In this document: one piece after another, positions 34,001-47,628 of the stretch
Numbering within the stretch: the stretch's first letter is position 1
Layout: each line of letters starts with the position of its first letter
Source: Bryum argenteum
Lineage: Eukaryota > Streptophyta > Bryopsida > Bryales > Bryaceae
Direction of reading: 5' to 3'
Length of the DNA stretch: 64,000 nt
NCBI GenBank assembly: GCA_037043015.1
Contig: CM073323.1
Location: forward strand, 7,874,001 to 7,938,000
Notes under the pieces: generated by a model
The model's input: only the letters and a program-made list of their open reading frames with translations
What the model was told of the DNA's origin: nothing
Databases searched by the model: none
Program-made: the position numbers and the translations under genes

Positions 34001-37000
34001 TGAAGCTGTATGCAGAGACTCCACCTTAAATGTCTTGCTTAACCAATGAGCAGGTAACAAGCGCCAAGAAACCCTCGGAGCTCGTGTGCATTGATTCTCT
34101 AGAATCGAGGAAACTTCTTGATATACATCAGATAATGATGACAAGGAGAGCAGATACTCCATGCAAGTACTTGATACTTGCCAACAATGTACATTCTGGA
34201 GGGCGAGAATAGATAGTGCCAACGCTTTTACAGAGGGGGTACGTAGCTGCTGATCAATTTGAGTCACTCCTGCATAATATAGACATTGAGCTGCAGTCAC
34301 TGTCGCAGTAGATGTTAATTGCGGGTGCAACTTCATCGCCACTTCCAAACCTGGACCCAATGCGAGTATCAACTCATGAACTTTCTGCCTAAAAACCGGC
34401 GAATCCTGAGAGTTATCGCGTCCTGTTTGCTCCACATCATTCCCTCTTTCTAATATTTCCACTTGTACAGCACCCCCATCCTCGACACCTCTTTCATCAC
34501 CTACAGTTTCCTCTCTGGTGTCGCCTCCTGAAGGTGAATCTAGCGCTTCAGATTCAGGAGTACCAAGAACTGGTGAGTTTGCACCACCAACTAACGAATG
34601 TAGGTCATAGTTCTCACTGGCACGGTGTTTTTCATCTGAGACCGAACAATCTTCACCTGCAGATTCCTTAAGAAGACCAAGAATCTCGTCCAGTATCTTT
34701 TGTAGAGCAGAAAGGGTATCTAATAGATGACCTGAGGCGCTTGTACTGAAATTCCCAGAGCTGACCCAAGACTTCAGAGCAGTCAAGATATTGTTGCGTC
34801 TAGTATAAGATACGCTAGAAAGAAGAAATCCGGCAAGAAAAAGAGGAAGTGCGTCTCGCACTTTACTCCGTTTCTTGGACTTGTTGATGGCATTCCCTAA
34901 CTGCTGCATAACAGTTTCATAAGATAATGTTTCAACGGATGTTTCTGCTGTATCCATAACACCTAAAGTTGCATGAGAAATAATAGGTTTCAAAGCGGAA
35001 AGAACCGCCTCCAGCAAGTTCACATCACAATAACTACTTGAGCATAATGATATCACGACTTGAAACACCCGAGAAAGCTCAGGTAGTATCGCTTCTACGT
35101 GCTCCACAATAATTGCCTCCAGGAGACGCATGATCACGTATCGGGCATTTCCAAGTGTAAAGCCTTTCACCTCCTGTCGAGCAGGAAACGGCTGTAAACA
35201 AATCTCGGAGAACCAGCTAAGCATATCTGGAACAAAAAGGCGAGGGATGAGTTGAATACGCGCACACAGTGCTTGAAGAATCGTATCCCCAAACCGGCTG
35301 AACTCCACTCTTAAACTTGGAAAAACACGACTTAATTCAGGGTACAGAACCTTCGCAAGGAGTCCTGGGTCCGCCTCCTTGGACTCATCCGTGGAAGCAT
35401 CGAGAGCATCCTTATAAACTGGATTAAACCCGCCAGCTTCTCTGAACTTCAAGAGCTCAATTGATATGAGTTCATCAGAAAATACTAGAAGCAGCGTGGT
35501 AAGATCTTGAAGATCACTGATGAGAGGTACACCATGATCATTATGAATTTGAACACATTGTGCTACTCCCATCCAACCGATGTACCGAACTAGAGGGTGC
35601 GGTGACGTAGCAAATTGAGAGATTGTAGACATCCAAGCCGAGCCCGGAAGTAAGTCCTGATACAGATGGCTCACTTGAGGTGATAGGGAGAAGCTCGGAT
35701 CTCCAAGTACTCCACCACCACTTGCCACAAGGACTAGCTTGCGTAACAACACCCATTGGCGGCGAACACTGTGGAAAGTGCTTGGCCCAAGAGAGATAAT
35801 TCCATTACTTCCTTGGCTAGAGTACGCCACCAATGAAACATTTAACCGTGTTGCACAGCCTAGAATCACCTCAATGATATCCTCAGGGGTTGCCGATAAT
35901 TGAGTAGCTGAGTGAAGAACATAGAGAAGGCCTTGTAATAAAACCTCGTAAAGATTATGGCGATCTCTCTGTAGCTGGTGCATGAGAAATCGACAAAGCA
36001 ATCCCTGGCGCTGACGGACCAATGTGACCGCATCCTCACTTTTCATGTCTACTTCAGCAATACCAATGTTACACGATATATCGTCAGAGCTATCGCCATA
36101 ACCACTCATGCCCTTGACTGCTCCAAGAGTGTCCCATTCTGCAGCACGCATCAGTATGTGCAAGACGGCTTTATCTCTTTCTTCTTCCAGTTGAGCAATT
36201 AAATCCAGCTCTTTCGGAACCGCTTTCTCCGTCTCCGTGTGCAACTCGCCTTCTAATCTTGTCACCAGCTTTTGATGCTCCTTGGAGGATATCATAAAGA
36301 AAGGGTTTACATGGCACTCAGCAGCAAGGAGAAGTGCATCAATGGCAGATTGATGACTTTCGGTACTATCCTTTTGACGACTATGGAGCTCTGAGGCAAA
36401 TCGTATGAAATCAGAAGCCCGCTGCTCACGTTCCGCACTATCCACCAGTTGCCAGTACTCACCCTTGAGGTCCCACTCGTGCTCATCACTTTCAATGTCG
36501 AAGACCAGCTTCTTTCCTGTTTTCCCTTCCAATTTGCCCAGCATTTCCAGAAAGGCTCCGTCGTCTATCAAACTGATCTCACTTTCATCGCTCACGCTCA
36601 ATAAGGTCAGGCCCTTCAGCTCGAGAGGGGCGAAGAGTAAAAGAGCATCTTCATTCTGTTGAACGTCGACCTTTGAAACAATCTCAGGTGCTGGGAATTT
36701 GCATACGAAGCAGGTTTGCAGTAGTCAGTAAGACATGTACAGATTCGAAAATAAGAACGTTCCACGAAGATGATGATGCAAAGTCTCATGTTTTCAGCGT
36801 CAAGCATAACATACCACTGGTTTCATCAGTCGTGCCAAAGGTAATAACAGTCCGAGTATCTACGGGTTTCCCTTCAGCTGCGATGCCCTTCTCCTGAACA
36901 CACTTGAGTTGATCGATGCCGGGTGGCAGTGCTACATGAGGAGCCAATATGGATAAAAGCACACTGCATCACACATGCCCCATGTTATCAGCGGATGAAC

Positions 37001-40000
37001 ATTTGAAGCTCTAGTGATTAGTGATCGAATAGATGTCCGATAACTACTGCAAAATGAAATAAATCCCGACTGAAGCAGGAGTCAACTAACAGTTGTTTAC
37101 ATGATCCGGTATAGAAGGCAACTCTGGTGATTCATCCATTTCTGAATGTACTCCAGAGGCACACAGAAAAGACCTGAAGACAACAAAAGACAACATAAAT
37201 GGACAAATGGCTTGAAACAGAGCCAAGCCTTGTGTCTTTGAACAATATTAGGAACGACTATGAGCTATTGGACTATGAACTTGAAAAACTGTGTGGTGTC
37301 ATGAGGCCCCTACTTACCTTTACAGAAAGGATACCACCATGTAACCGCCTCAGACTAACTACTCAAGAGAAACACGACATTATTTGACTTTCTCGTTGCA
37401 CGTTTACTCGCTCCAAAATGAATATCAGAATTTTGACAGGTGACGAACATTTGCAGAAGAAACCACTACTATAACAAACCATGTTAGAATGACAAACCTA
37501 GGCGCCACATGTTCCCGCCTCCACTCAGCTTCCATTGCACGCAAGATAGATGGTTTTTGTAGAGCTGTGTGCAGCAACTCGAGGGCCAAAGCACACGTCT
37601 TCTCATGTTTATCCAAGACTACAGCTGAAACATCTCCAAAGGCGATGGTGCTTTTCACCGGAATAATAGCCGGTATCAAATATGGCTCCAGCATCTCGAT
37701 CAAAAAGAGCACCTTGTGCTTCAAGACCTACGATTACATCCGGAGGCCCACCATCAATTTCAGAGAAGCAAGTAATGATCAAGTTGTAAGTTGTACTACG
37801 ATCAAGGATAAGCTTCAGAGATGTGAGTGAGAAGTATACAGACAACTTGCATTAAGTCAGAGCACCAGCAATGAGTGCAATGTACCTTGTACGAGTTTAA
37901 CACATTATCCATGCGTCCGGATAAAGCTAGCACCATGTACACCAGAGCTGCACGGGCTTGTGTAGGAGCCTCTTGACCTGCCTGTATAAGACCTCATCAG
38001 AAGAGAACTTCTTGCGTATGATGCAATGATTAATATACCGCTACTACAGATCAATCAAACTCGTAGTCAAATTAGCGACAAGTGTCATTACATACGTAAA
38101 ACTTCGAGGTCGAAACCAAGCTTATATTGAAGTACAACTAAAAGGATGTAGGAAGCAAAGAGAGCTCAACCTGAATAATTCCCAGCAGATCTTCCAAAAG
38201 CTCGATTGCCAAATCAACCTACACCAGACATTAAGAGTTATACTGCCGATGAGTTAACATTTTTATGACGATTTCAGCCGATCTATGTACTCGCGTGATC
38301 ACACGAGTTGTACACTTCGCACACAATCAGGATAACAAACATTTGCTGATTTGTGCTCACAAAGGATATCCACTAACCGCTTATATACCAAGCTGTACCG
38401 AAATTGATGAATAACAAGATGAGTACACCAGTGAGCATGGACATTGATGCACAACGATCTGTCTAGCGGTATAAGTATGGGACTTTCGAGGCACATATTT
38501 TCACCTTAGAAATAATAACAGTCAGCCACGGCGCAAGTGGGCCCGCACATAGATCGATCAGCACGCAAGCTGATTTCTCCTGCAACACAAACGCGATCTA
38601 AGCACTTGCACGATGATAGAAGGTAGAACATAACCACTTGAGTCAATGTAGGCAAAAAAATTCAGCAACTAGGAAGTATCTAGAATGGACATCCAGTAAA
38701 TAGTAAAGGGAAAAGCCTCGCACATGAGCCGGGGAATAAGCTGACAGGTATCCAGCGCAGGCGTCAAGCAGAGGACGATACGAGGGCGCAGTCACGAGGG
38801 CGACCACCTGCATTCCCGTCAAAGATGCATAACGCGTCATTGAGCTTCAATACAATCAAAATAAGAGCATAGAACTAAGAATACTCTATAGTTGCAAGCT
38901 AATGAAAATAATCAGAAGAGTCAGACAGCAACCAACATTCTCGTAAGAGTTTCCGAGAGACCACATGTTTCTCAACGAACTGTCATCAACAAACATTAAG
39001 AAGCCAACCACGGAAAAAGAAAATTCAAGTTGATACCCGTCCAAACCTGATTCACAGCCCGCTGTACGAGCGGAGCTTGCCATTGCCAAAATGTCTCATC
39101 AACAATGTCTGCATTGACAGCAGTGCTAGCTGGAGGCCGAAGCGCTGCACAGGGAATTACGTATACTTAAGGCCAAATTTGCATAAAGAGTTTATTAAGA
39201 AGTAGGAAGGCACACTTGTTTTGCGTATGTGTCGCCGCTTTAGTGTACAAATAGGAATGTAGACTCTAAAGTTGTTCATCGTCACAATTACGTGTGTGAA
39301 ATGATCAATCGTCAGCCAAGATCCAACATTCTACAGTAAAAACAACAAGTCATCACTTATTACCAGGAAGCAGTGATCTTAGAAAAGGTAGAACAGGTGA
39401 TAGATCAGATTTAGCTTCTGCTAGTCGCCGAACAATAAGAGGCTGCAACCAAGGAATTCCAAGTATTAAGTACAAACAAGGAATAACACTTAATTGAGAA
39501 CAACTTTACAGAGCATGAAGAAGGAAAGAAGCTGTACTGCAACTTTCACCTTGATATAAAGCCTGCATAGCTATCATCTAAACATTTCATGTGAAAGTAA
39601 TGACGACACCATATGAAGAAAACGAACGAACCTGTGATGCACATGCATAAAGCAAATGAAGCAACGCTTCCTCCACAGCAGAGACGTCCAGAGAACTAGC
39701 ATTGACCAAATCTAGACTCTCATCATCTGATATCCGAAAATCTTCCCCAAATATTTTGGAGTAATCAGCGGGCCGAAGGACAGGAGTGTCGTTTACAGCT
39801 GTATGCTCATCACTGCTCGATTCTGGTATCTCAGATGATGCTGGTGTACTTTCGGCATTCAACAGACTTAACTTGCGCAGGAGTCTGGCCACCTTCACAC
39901 GTAAGCTATGCAAACGTCATTCATGTTCATCTCAGCCACTTTTCTACGCTGATACCAGTCACAGCAACCTCCACATGTCAAAGATTTCGCACAGCTCAAG

Positions 40001-42577
40001 TGTCTAACCTTTCTTTACAACACATTAGACAACATATGTTTATAAAAAGTCATGATGTGCAGACAACGCGTCAAGATGCAGATGTGTTGCTCTTCAGCAA
40101 GAGGGAGTTACCTTTTTACAAACATTGCTAAGAAAGACATCTTTGTAAGCAAGTTTCAACAATATAACCACCGAAATTGATCGCCACGCTAAAGATTGAC
40201 CACTCGTTTGTAGAGATAATCCTGGGCTACGGATCCTTTTCGGTGGAGCCTGTTGACAAACAATAGTTAGGAACTCGAAGATATTGCGGTAAAAACATAC
40301 ACCAGGCTGATACACTGCTTTCAGAAAAGTCCAGTAATACCTGAAAATTCGATGAAACTGTGAAGACAGAAGCCAGACTGTTTTTGCCCAATTCTTCATC
40401 TGCTCCACCAAGAGCTGCCAACTTGTCATTGTCTCTGAATTATCACATCAAGCCGCTCAGTAATAAAGATAAGCTTAAAATTTTCCAAAAAGGCAGTGAA
40501 CATGCCTGCGTCTAACATACAGAAACATCAAACGTTGCTGGTGGGAAAGAAAATACGATTGGTATCATAAACAGAACTAAGAAATGCTGCAGGCAAAAAA
40601 AACTCTCACCTTGCTGCTCTAAACAATGATAAAAATGGGTAGAATGGTCCAACCAACATCGCAAGAAAGCGAATAGTTGAATCCATGGCCTCAGCTGGAA
40701 CTGAAAGTTCTCCCTGTCATTGCGAAAAGGACATTAGTCTCTAATATACAATGGTCATCAGTAACCAAAAGAGTTCACATAACGAGTTTCTGCTAAAAGA
40801 GCTAAAAGCGATTATACCTCCAACTGTTGTAGAAACGGAGACAAACGAATTGAGATGTCTTGAAGAAGCTGCATCAAAAAAACAAGGAAATCAGGTTACA
40901 AACAACCTATACGTTCGTCTGCAGAATTCAAGACTAATGCTCTGACTGCTCAGAAGGAAACAAAGGAGCCGCCTCGACTGTAAGAAGCGAGCAAACAAAC
41001 CTGTAGTTGTATGTCATAAGGCTCCTTGATTCGAGAGATGATTTGGGGTAGAAAATAGTCCACAACGGGCTGTAATTCTGGTTCAAGGCCTGGAACCGAG
41101 ATACCCATAAGCTGCGAAACAATGATACTAGGATGAATACTTCTCAGATTAAACTACTGAACCCAACATGTGCCTCAAAATGTAGCACGAGAACCTAAAA
41201 CATATAATAAAATCTTGAACCATTCCTTCATCGAGATAGTAACATTGCACTCTAGTTTTCAAACAGCATACACGGCACTACTACGCATAATGAAAATGTG
41301 ACATACAACTCCTCTAAATGCTATGAATCAGAAATTTCGTATATCTGAACCTAAATATAACATTCACAAATGCGGAGCAAAAACAGCAATGCATGTAAGT
41401 TGTATCGAGAGTACTCTGTATTTGAACAGTGGAGTCTAGAGCCTCAAAAAAAGTGCCAAAACTCCAGGAGTGAGTTCCAACGAGGACTAACCTGGACATA
41501 AAATATTGAAATTGGATTGCCACGCAAACAGGCAATTCGTACATATCGACATGGCAGAAAACCAATGCTATAGGCGATGTCTCTTCGAGGTGCCTCACAT
41601 CGAGGCCGGACTTTAAAAAACGTTTCCGGCTGCTCAAAACAGGACTTCACATCAGTACAGAAACAAGTGACAAGAAGATCCAGCATACGCATACTGGACA
41701 CATTTTTGACAGAAAAGAACCTGAAACTGCGAATTCACTGACATCGAAATGGTGAAAAATATGCGCTACACTATGTTTGCACTCAAGAGTCAAAGTAGTT
41801 CAAACAGAAGCAATGATAACAAGCTTCATATAACACTTCCATAACTTCAAAGGTTCATGTACTCTTATTCAACAACGAAACCCTGCACCTGACTACAAAC
41901 ACATTCACTAGTTTTCACACTCCCGAATCTCGTATCTCAAACCTAACAATAACAAATTTCAACGGTGAATTCTTACACTAACTGGAAATTCCAGAAAGAG
42001 ATACTGCACCAGGCTCTTCGCTAGGTTGCATTCACTAGTTAAGTCACACCCAGGCGAGACTTCCTCTATTTGCCTTCCTTTAAGTGCAAGAACAATTTAA
42101 TAACTAGAAACAGCTGAAATACTTCCCGCTAGTTTGAGCATTCCCGATCACAGCAAAAAATAAATGCTTGACCTTACCTTGCTTCGGAGGCTAATCGAAA
42201 TTTCCCATTCCATGACTGATTTGTTGTGAATTCGAATAAGTGATAAAAGGCAACTCTCCTGCCAAAAGCCAGTACTAAATCAGCTGAGAAAACTCCATTC
42301 CTGCTGTCCATTCCTTACCAAAAAAATGTCAAAAACCAAAATTACTGCAATTCACTCCTGCATTTGATTTTAGGAAGAATCGGCTTACTTCGAGCTCCAG
42401 GAGAATCCATTCCTTGGCATTGGTGCCAGTGGACCAATGCGTGCGAAGGTCGGAGTCGAGAATGAGAGCCGCCCGTTGCGTCTGAGACTCCTTGGACGCC
42501 GCACGCACTTTGTACGGGAGCGATTTGATGCGGCCCTCGGCTTCGCCCTCGGCGCTGCTCACACCTTGTCTCTCCAT
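30621..42577 (-). CDS. Large F5/8C-like plus helical-repeat protein, 27 exons, about 2127 aa
   Basis: Conserved-looking, uncharacterised plant protein. Exons on minus: 42389-42577, 42178-42258, 41492-41629, 41001-41111, 40818-40868, 40610-40713, 40341-40434, 40112-40249, 39632-39892, 39364-39442, 39047-39144, 38724-38807, 38505-38579, 38171-38218, 37886-37981, 37498-37727, 36815-36963, 33553-36690, 33364-33443, 33096-33179, 32812-32883, 32573-32684, 32293-32353, 32016-32144, 31615-31731, 31383-31474, 30621-31092. The sum is divisible by three. Residues 1-140 look like an F5/8C/discoidin beta-sandwich (LDSDLRTHWSTGTNAKEWIL ... FFKVRPRCEAPRRD ... CRYVRIACLRGNPISIFYVQ). The middle, including a 3.1-kb exon, is Leu-rich helical (HEAT-like). 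The last 300 residues are coiled coil, then an Arg/Asp/Glu alternating tract with poly-Ala, ending RREGKWERKQT. Probably nuclear or a scaffold; function unknown. Confidence 0.85.
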
Positions 42578-42599
42578 CGCCGCTCCGCTGCTGCTTTGC

Positions 42600-43657
42600 T
42601 GGTTTGCCTAGAATCTCATCATTGATTTAACCCTACTCAGCTTCCTCGCACGATCTGCACCAAAACCTGAAGCCAAACCCTAGTTCGAAGGTCTCAATCA
42701 ACGTGCAGGAATCCCTCACTCGTAAGCTTGAGGCTCCCGCGAGCTTCCCATGGAATTGCACCTTCCCTAGGACCCCCGGAGTATCCCATGCGTCGCCGAC
42801 GACGGAGTGAAGTTTTTCAAACTTTGCCGGTACAAATTTTTCTATACGGTAATCCCTACTTCCTCATTCAACAATTAGTTGGTACATGATACGGTATACG
42901 TTCCTTTAAAATATCTAGAGTGTAAGTGCGCATGTTGTTTGGATAAAAGAAAATTTTAAACCTTGTTGCCATGGAAATTTAGAAATAGTGAAACAGGTTG
43001 AAAGGGACTGGAGTTTCTATCTATCTAGTCAAATTGGTATACAATTTGGTTATAATAGAAATATATGTTTGATTTACATTGCTCATATCAATTTGATTGC
43101 AATTCATCAACAAACAATTTCAAACCCTTTGCACTTACTATGATTGGTGATTTTTTCATTGAATTGAACAAAAAAAATTAATGATACTAAATTTGTTTTG
43201 TATCTTCGATTTGTACGAAGGTGTTTAAAAACAATGCTTACAAGAAATTAAGGCATACGTCATTGATTTTCTGAAACGTTGGTTGGTATTGTTATTTCCT
43301 TGTTGTTAGATTTTTAAGACTATAATTGTTCTGCGAAGGTGACCAATCAAATTCCTCATACAATGTTTTTATCTTCATGAAGAGATACGTATTTTGTTGT
43401 TACTTAATTGTTTTGTGTAGCATACTTGACAACGTATACGAGATGTAATGAAGGGATTATGAACTTACGTGTGTTGATCATTAACAACATGATATCTATT
43501 GGGCCTTTGGCAAACATTTTAAGTAACTCTTTATCCACAATGCAACGGATATGAAACTAGTTATGGACATATTGACAAACTATGGACATTTTAACTCCAA
43601 AAATTACTTTTCAAAAGCTTATAACCACAACAAATATTGGACAAAACTCCATCTTAA
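42600..43657. other. Spacer, promoter side of the large gene, with a short repeat remnant
   Basis: 5' flank of the 27-exon gene, then AT-rich DNA. At 43000-43027 GAAAGGGACTGGAGTTTCTA then TCTATCTAG matches only one end of the dispersed repeat at 3395-3690 and 56371-56615. No gene seen. Confidence 0.45.
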
Positions 43658-44228
43658 CCCCTAAATCTCCTTGGTGTTTTTTGGGAGCTTGAAACCTCAA
43701 AACTGCGATTCTCTACCTCTAAGCACTTGTGGGGGTGTGAGCCAAATTCTTTTCCTTTTTTAAAGCTTCCAACTGTAAGATCTTGTACGTAAGAACATGC
43801 TTGATTATTGTTCAAACCGTTGGATGTTTACCATTTGAGAGATCATAACATCCAAAGTTTGTCTCCCAAGTTTTTTTGGGCCTTGCGAAGATTGGTTTTG
43901 AAATTTTTGGAGGCTGCCCTTGTAAAATTGGTAAACTTTTTGACTTGAGTCACTTTGAAATTTGAGTAGTAATTTAGTAATGAACATGTTTCGGAAAACA
44001 AATTTTAAAAAAGTTACTTTTTTAAGCTGCCCCATCTCGGCTCGCAACCCAAGGATCATCCTAGAAGACTCAAAAATTGGAATTTGACTTTGCAAATTTT
44101 ACCACATACACTTTGGAGTATAAGGAGGACCCCATAAAAATCTTAGGAAAAAATATCACTTTCAACCCCTTCATTTAGGCTGCCCGAAATTGCAAAAACC
44201 CATTTTGGGCTTTAAGGAGAGTTAGGGG
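43658..44228. mobile_element. TTAA-flanked non-coding element, 571 bp
   Basis: TTAA at 43654-43657 and 44229-44232. The left terminus is CCCCTAAATCTCCTTGG and the right terminus reverse-complemented is CCCCTAACTCTCCTTAA, a 15-bp match with one mismatch. The interior carries AACCGTTGGATGTTTACC and GATCATAACATCCAAAG, landmarks of the dispersed repeat family. This suggests that family is one group of these TTAA elements. No transposase frame. Confidence 0.55.
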
Positions 44229-44430
44229 TTAAACAAAAAACTTATAAGAATATAATAGATTAATTTTCATTCTCAATATATCAATCATATCCTATTCGAT
44301 TTTACAACAAATTAAGAGCAAATTGAACCAAACATATGCATTACTAAATAGTTATGCACATGCATAAATACAAACAAATCAATATACATACTTACAAATC
44401 TGTCGCCAAACATACCTTTAACCTTAATTC

Positions 44431-44510
44431 TTAAACCCAAATGCTAAATTCAAACCCTAAACCCTAAATTTTAAACTCTAAGTCCTAAACCGTATACCCT
44501 AAATTATAAA
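44431..44510. repeat. Interstitial telomere-like tract
   Basis: AAACCCTAAACCCTAAA (44452-44468), the canonical plant telomere unit twice, sits within degenerate units (CTTAAACCC, TAAACTCTAAGTCCTAAA, ACCCTAAAT). It could mark an old break repair or fusion, or be a chance promoter telo-box. Confidence 0.6.
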
Positions 44511-47500
44511 TATCATAAAGTGATAACCAATTGTAACGGGACTAATGGAACTGTGTATTGGGCTGCAACGACGTAAGTGGGACGTCAATTCATTTAGTTG
44601 AAAGTGAAGTGAACAAATCAAGGTTGGAAACGAGTATTAAAAAGTGCCTGCTTGAAGTTTCTACAACCACAACAATAAACAGAACTAGAGAAGACTTGAA
44701 TATAGAAACAAACTTTATTAATATGAGAAAATCAAATAGTATAAATCTCTAGCCAATACATCTAAAGACAATTCAATGAAAGTTTCCAAACACTAAAATG
44801 AAGACATAGAGAGCTATGCAGACTATTAGCTTGCAGCCGATGAGATGTGATACAAAGATCTCCGTAGAAGAGTCCACTCCTAGAAGAGCAAGGAGACTAT
44901 GATTGCCGACTTGACTAGTTGATTGGTCGACAACCAACTAGATACAAGAGGAGACATGTATCAATTGGCAACCAATTGCTCGTATGAGATGCAGAATCGG
45001 AAACATCGTCTTCATGTCTGTGCTGGCCAACAACTTATACATATTGTAAGATAAAAATATGGAAGCATTGTCTTCAGATGTGTGTCAACGGACAACCAAC
45101 ATGTCTACTAAGAGCCAGACATGAGATTAGTCAAATGACTCTTTTGTCGACCGGCAGCCGATAACTTGTCGTAGAGACTAGGAAAAAAGACATGGATATG
45201 CATCGAGTTCCGACCGACATCACGGCAAGTCATCTATAGAGTAATCAAGGAGCTATCCACAACCAACAAATTGGCCGCCTGCCGACAAACAACTTAACCG
45301 TCAACTTTATCTTCCAAATCCGTTACAGCGCCAACAGCCTCAAGGTTCACCAATGTAGCTGCAGCGGAAGCCTCCTAAATTACATGAGTAGCAGGTGTCA
45401 GTTTTTCGCTTGTGAGGGCATCCTATGGATGAACAAGATAATGCGGACGTTCACAATCCTAGAGAGACAATGCTCTTTTTGCCAACGGTGCGTCCAACAC
45501 TCCCGAGCGACAACCGACTTCCTCTCCTTTGCTTTCATAGGAATTCACCATTCAACCTTGAAGTTGCCATAGTATAAGTGAAGCGACAAATTGTCACACT
45601 CTAGCACTTGCTTGAGCTAAATGGAAAGTCAACGATTGTCGCTAAGTTGACATAGAATAAAGTTACCAAGCAGAACATCTTGGAGTGAAATAAAATTCAA
45701 CATTGATCTCATTTCGGCCATAGTACAATAAGGGGAAGAGTCAGCAGCATCGTTGGGCATAATATCTTCTGGAGTATATTAACTAAACTCAAAATCCATG
45801 GTTGCACGGGAATGATTACGAGGAGGGTCTCATATCGCCCCGAATCACTCAACAATAGATGAAGGCGTAGTGGGGCAAAGATATAATATGGGTACCACTA
45901 AGACGCGTCTCATCATGTGTAACCTTTGTATATATCATTATATATTTGCGAGATTTTTCTTTTTAACCCCATGCATACACTTACATACAACCATGTCACC
46001 TATAAGACCATGTGGGTAGAATAGTTTTTCAATTTGTATTTCTCAAAAATGTAGTTAAAAGAAATCCCACTATTTTTTGAGAGGATACCCATATCATGCC
46101 CTTTCCCAATGGGTACTGATATATTGATCTCTTCTTCGATATTTAGCAATATACTATACAAGAAAGTTACACTTAGTGCACTTGGATAAGCTTCTTCCAA
46201 CAACTTTGTCCTCAAAATTCTTGAAATAGTTCTTTCAAAGGAGACTGATAGTTGATTGCGAGACTCGCTTGTGATGACATTTCATATTTACCCAAATTAG
46301 CTAAACGTACTTGTTAGGATCTTCAATCACTGAAATCTACCGAGTCGACAAGATCAACAAACCTAGTACAAAGAGAAGCTCAAGCATTTCATATGATGTA
46401 TCAGCTAGCGGCGGACATATCCAACCTCGATTGGCAGCAACGCCTAAGATAAATGACAATTAAAATTAATTTATCGGTTGCAAGCCCACATCACACAATG
46501 AAAATTAAAGATGAGATGAGATAGGCTTACTTTGCCTACTTGGCCATGCATGTGGTTCCAATTCATTATAGAGGGAACAACTTTGAGTTTATCCACAAGA
46601 TTATTTATAACGAGCTTGAATTCGTTTGGCATTTGGTCAACATTCGCTTCGATGATCTTCTTCTAGGTTGCTCTGGTGCGGCCAAGGGGAAGTGCTCGTG
46701 AACTTCCGTGTGACCTCCTGACAATGCCCACCACTACTGCAGCCTTGTAGACATGGTACGCTGATCTTCAGATTGTGTGAATATTGTACAAAGCTTTCGT
46801 GCAAACGTCAACACTTTCAAGTGTAATGAATTTTCTCCTCCAGAAGAACAAAATTTAGCTCACATTTAACAACGTAAGCAGTCTCTCTTTTGAGCATAAA
46901 TGAGCCGAATAAAACCTGCCTCGGATGTTATGGGTGGACTTCCATGGAAATTTCTCATAACACTTGTAGTTGCAACACCTATGAGAACTAACCTTCCGAA
47001 TCTCATCTTTCGACGTTTTAATTTTCAACTTTGAACCACGATCATTATGAAGTTGCAGCGTACAGCCGACACATTGTCAAAGTCTTTGACAACAAATTTG
47101 ATCGACCCGATAGACCTTTACTCGAAAATGGCCGCTAATCAGAAGTAAGTAATCATATCTTATCTTCCTCAGTAGGTCTTGAAGAGATCTTAGTATGTAC
47201 CGGCTAAATATGAACATAAAACAACCTATGGGCTGCCAGCCAATCCTTGGGTTTCTTGTTACTCAGGATAGATTTTGATATTTTAGGAAGCCGCTAGTGC
47301 TCTTGAAGTGGCTTGGTGCACTATTGATAGTTTCTGCCGTCACCATCAAAAACGCAATCGTTCCGTTAGCGGTTTGGACAACAAACCTTGCGATTGAGCT
47401 ATGTGAACATCTTAATCTTCTTGATTCCCTTTGAGAACTTCAACGGTGAGCGCGATTACTTCACACTTTCTTTCCCTTCGTCAAAGTGCATAGAAGATGC

Positions 47501-47628
47501 ATGCGGGCAGGAGGCGCAGTCAATGGAAATGACCATCAGGAAATTTTGGCCATTTGACCTTGAGGAGTTAATGGTGTATTGGACTATAATGGATGTTGCA
47601 TGACTAGACGCAAACGTGGCGGCTGAAA
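44511..47628. other. Unannotated spacer, no gene supported
   Basis: No frame with recognisable homology. Words of the type GGCAACCAATTG, GACAACCAAC and CCGACAAAC recur between 44.9 and 45.3 kb, a loose low-order repeat. Small open frames are unconvincing. Confidence 0.4.

Noticed and set aside
33553-36690. Identification of the 1046-codon exon as symplekin/Pta1
   Set aside because: Length and Leu-rich helical character are similar, but I could not point to any symplekin-specific motif, and the joined gene has an F5/8C-like start and RD/RE tail that symplekin lacks.
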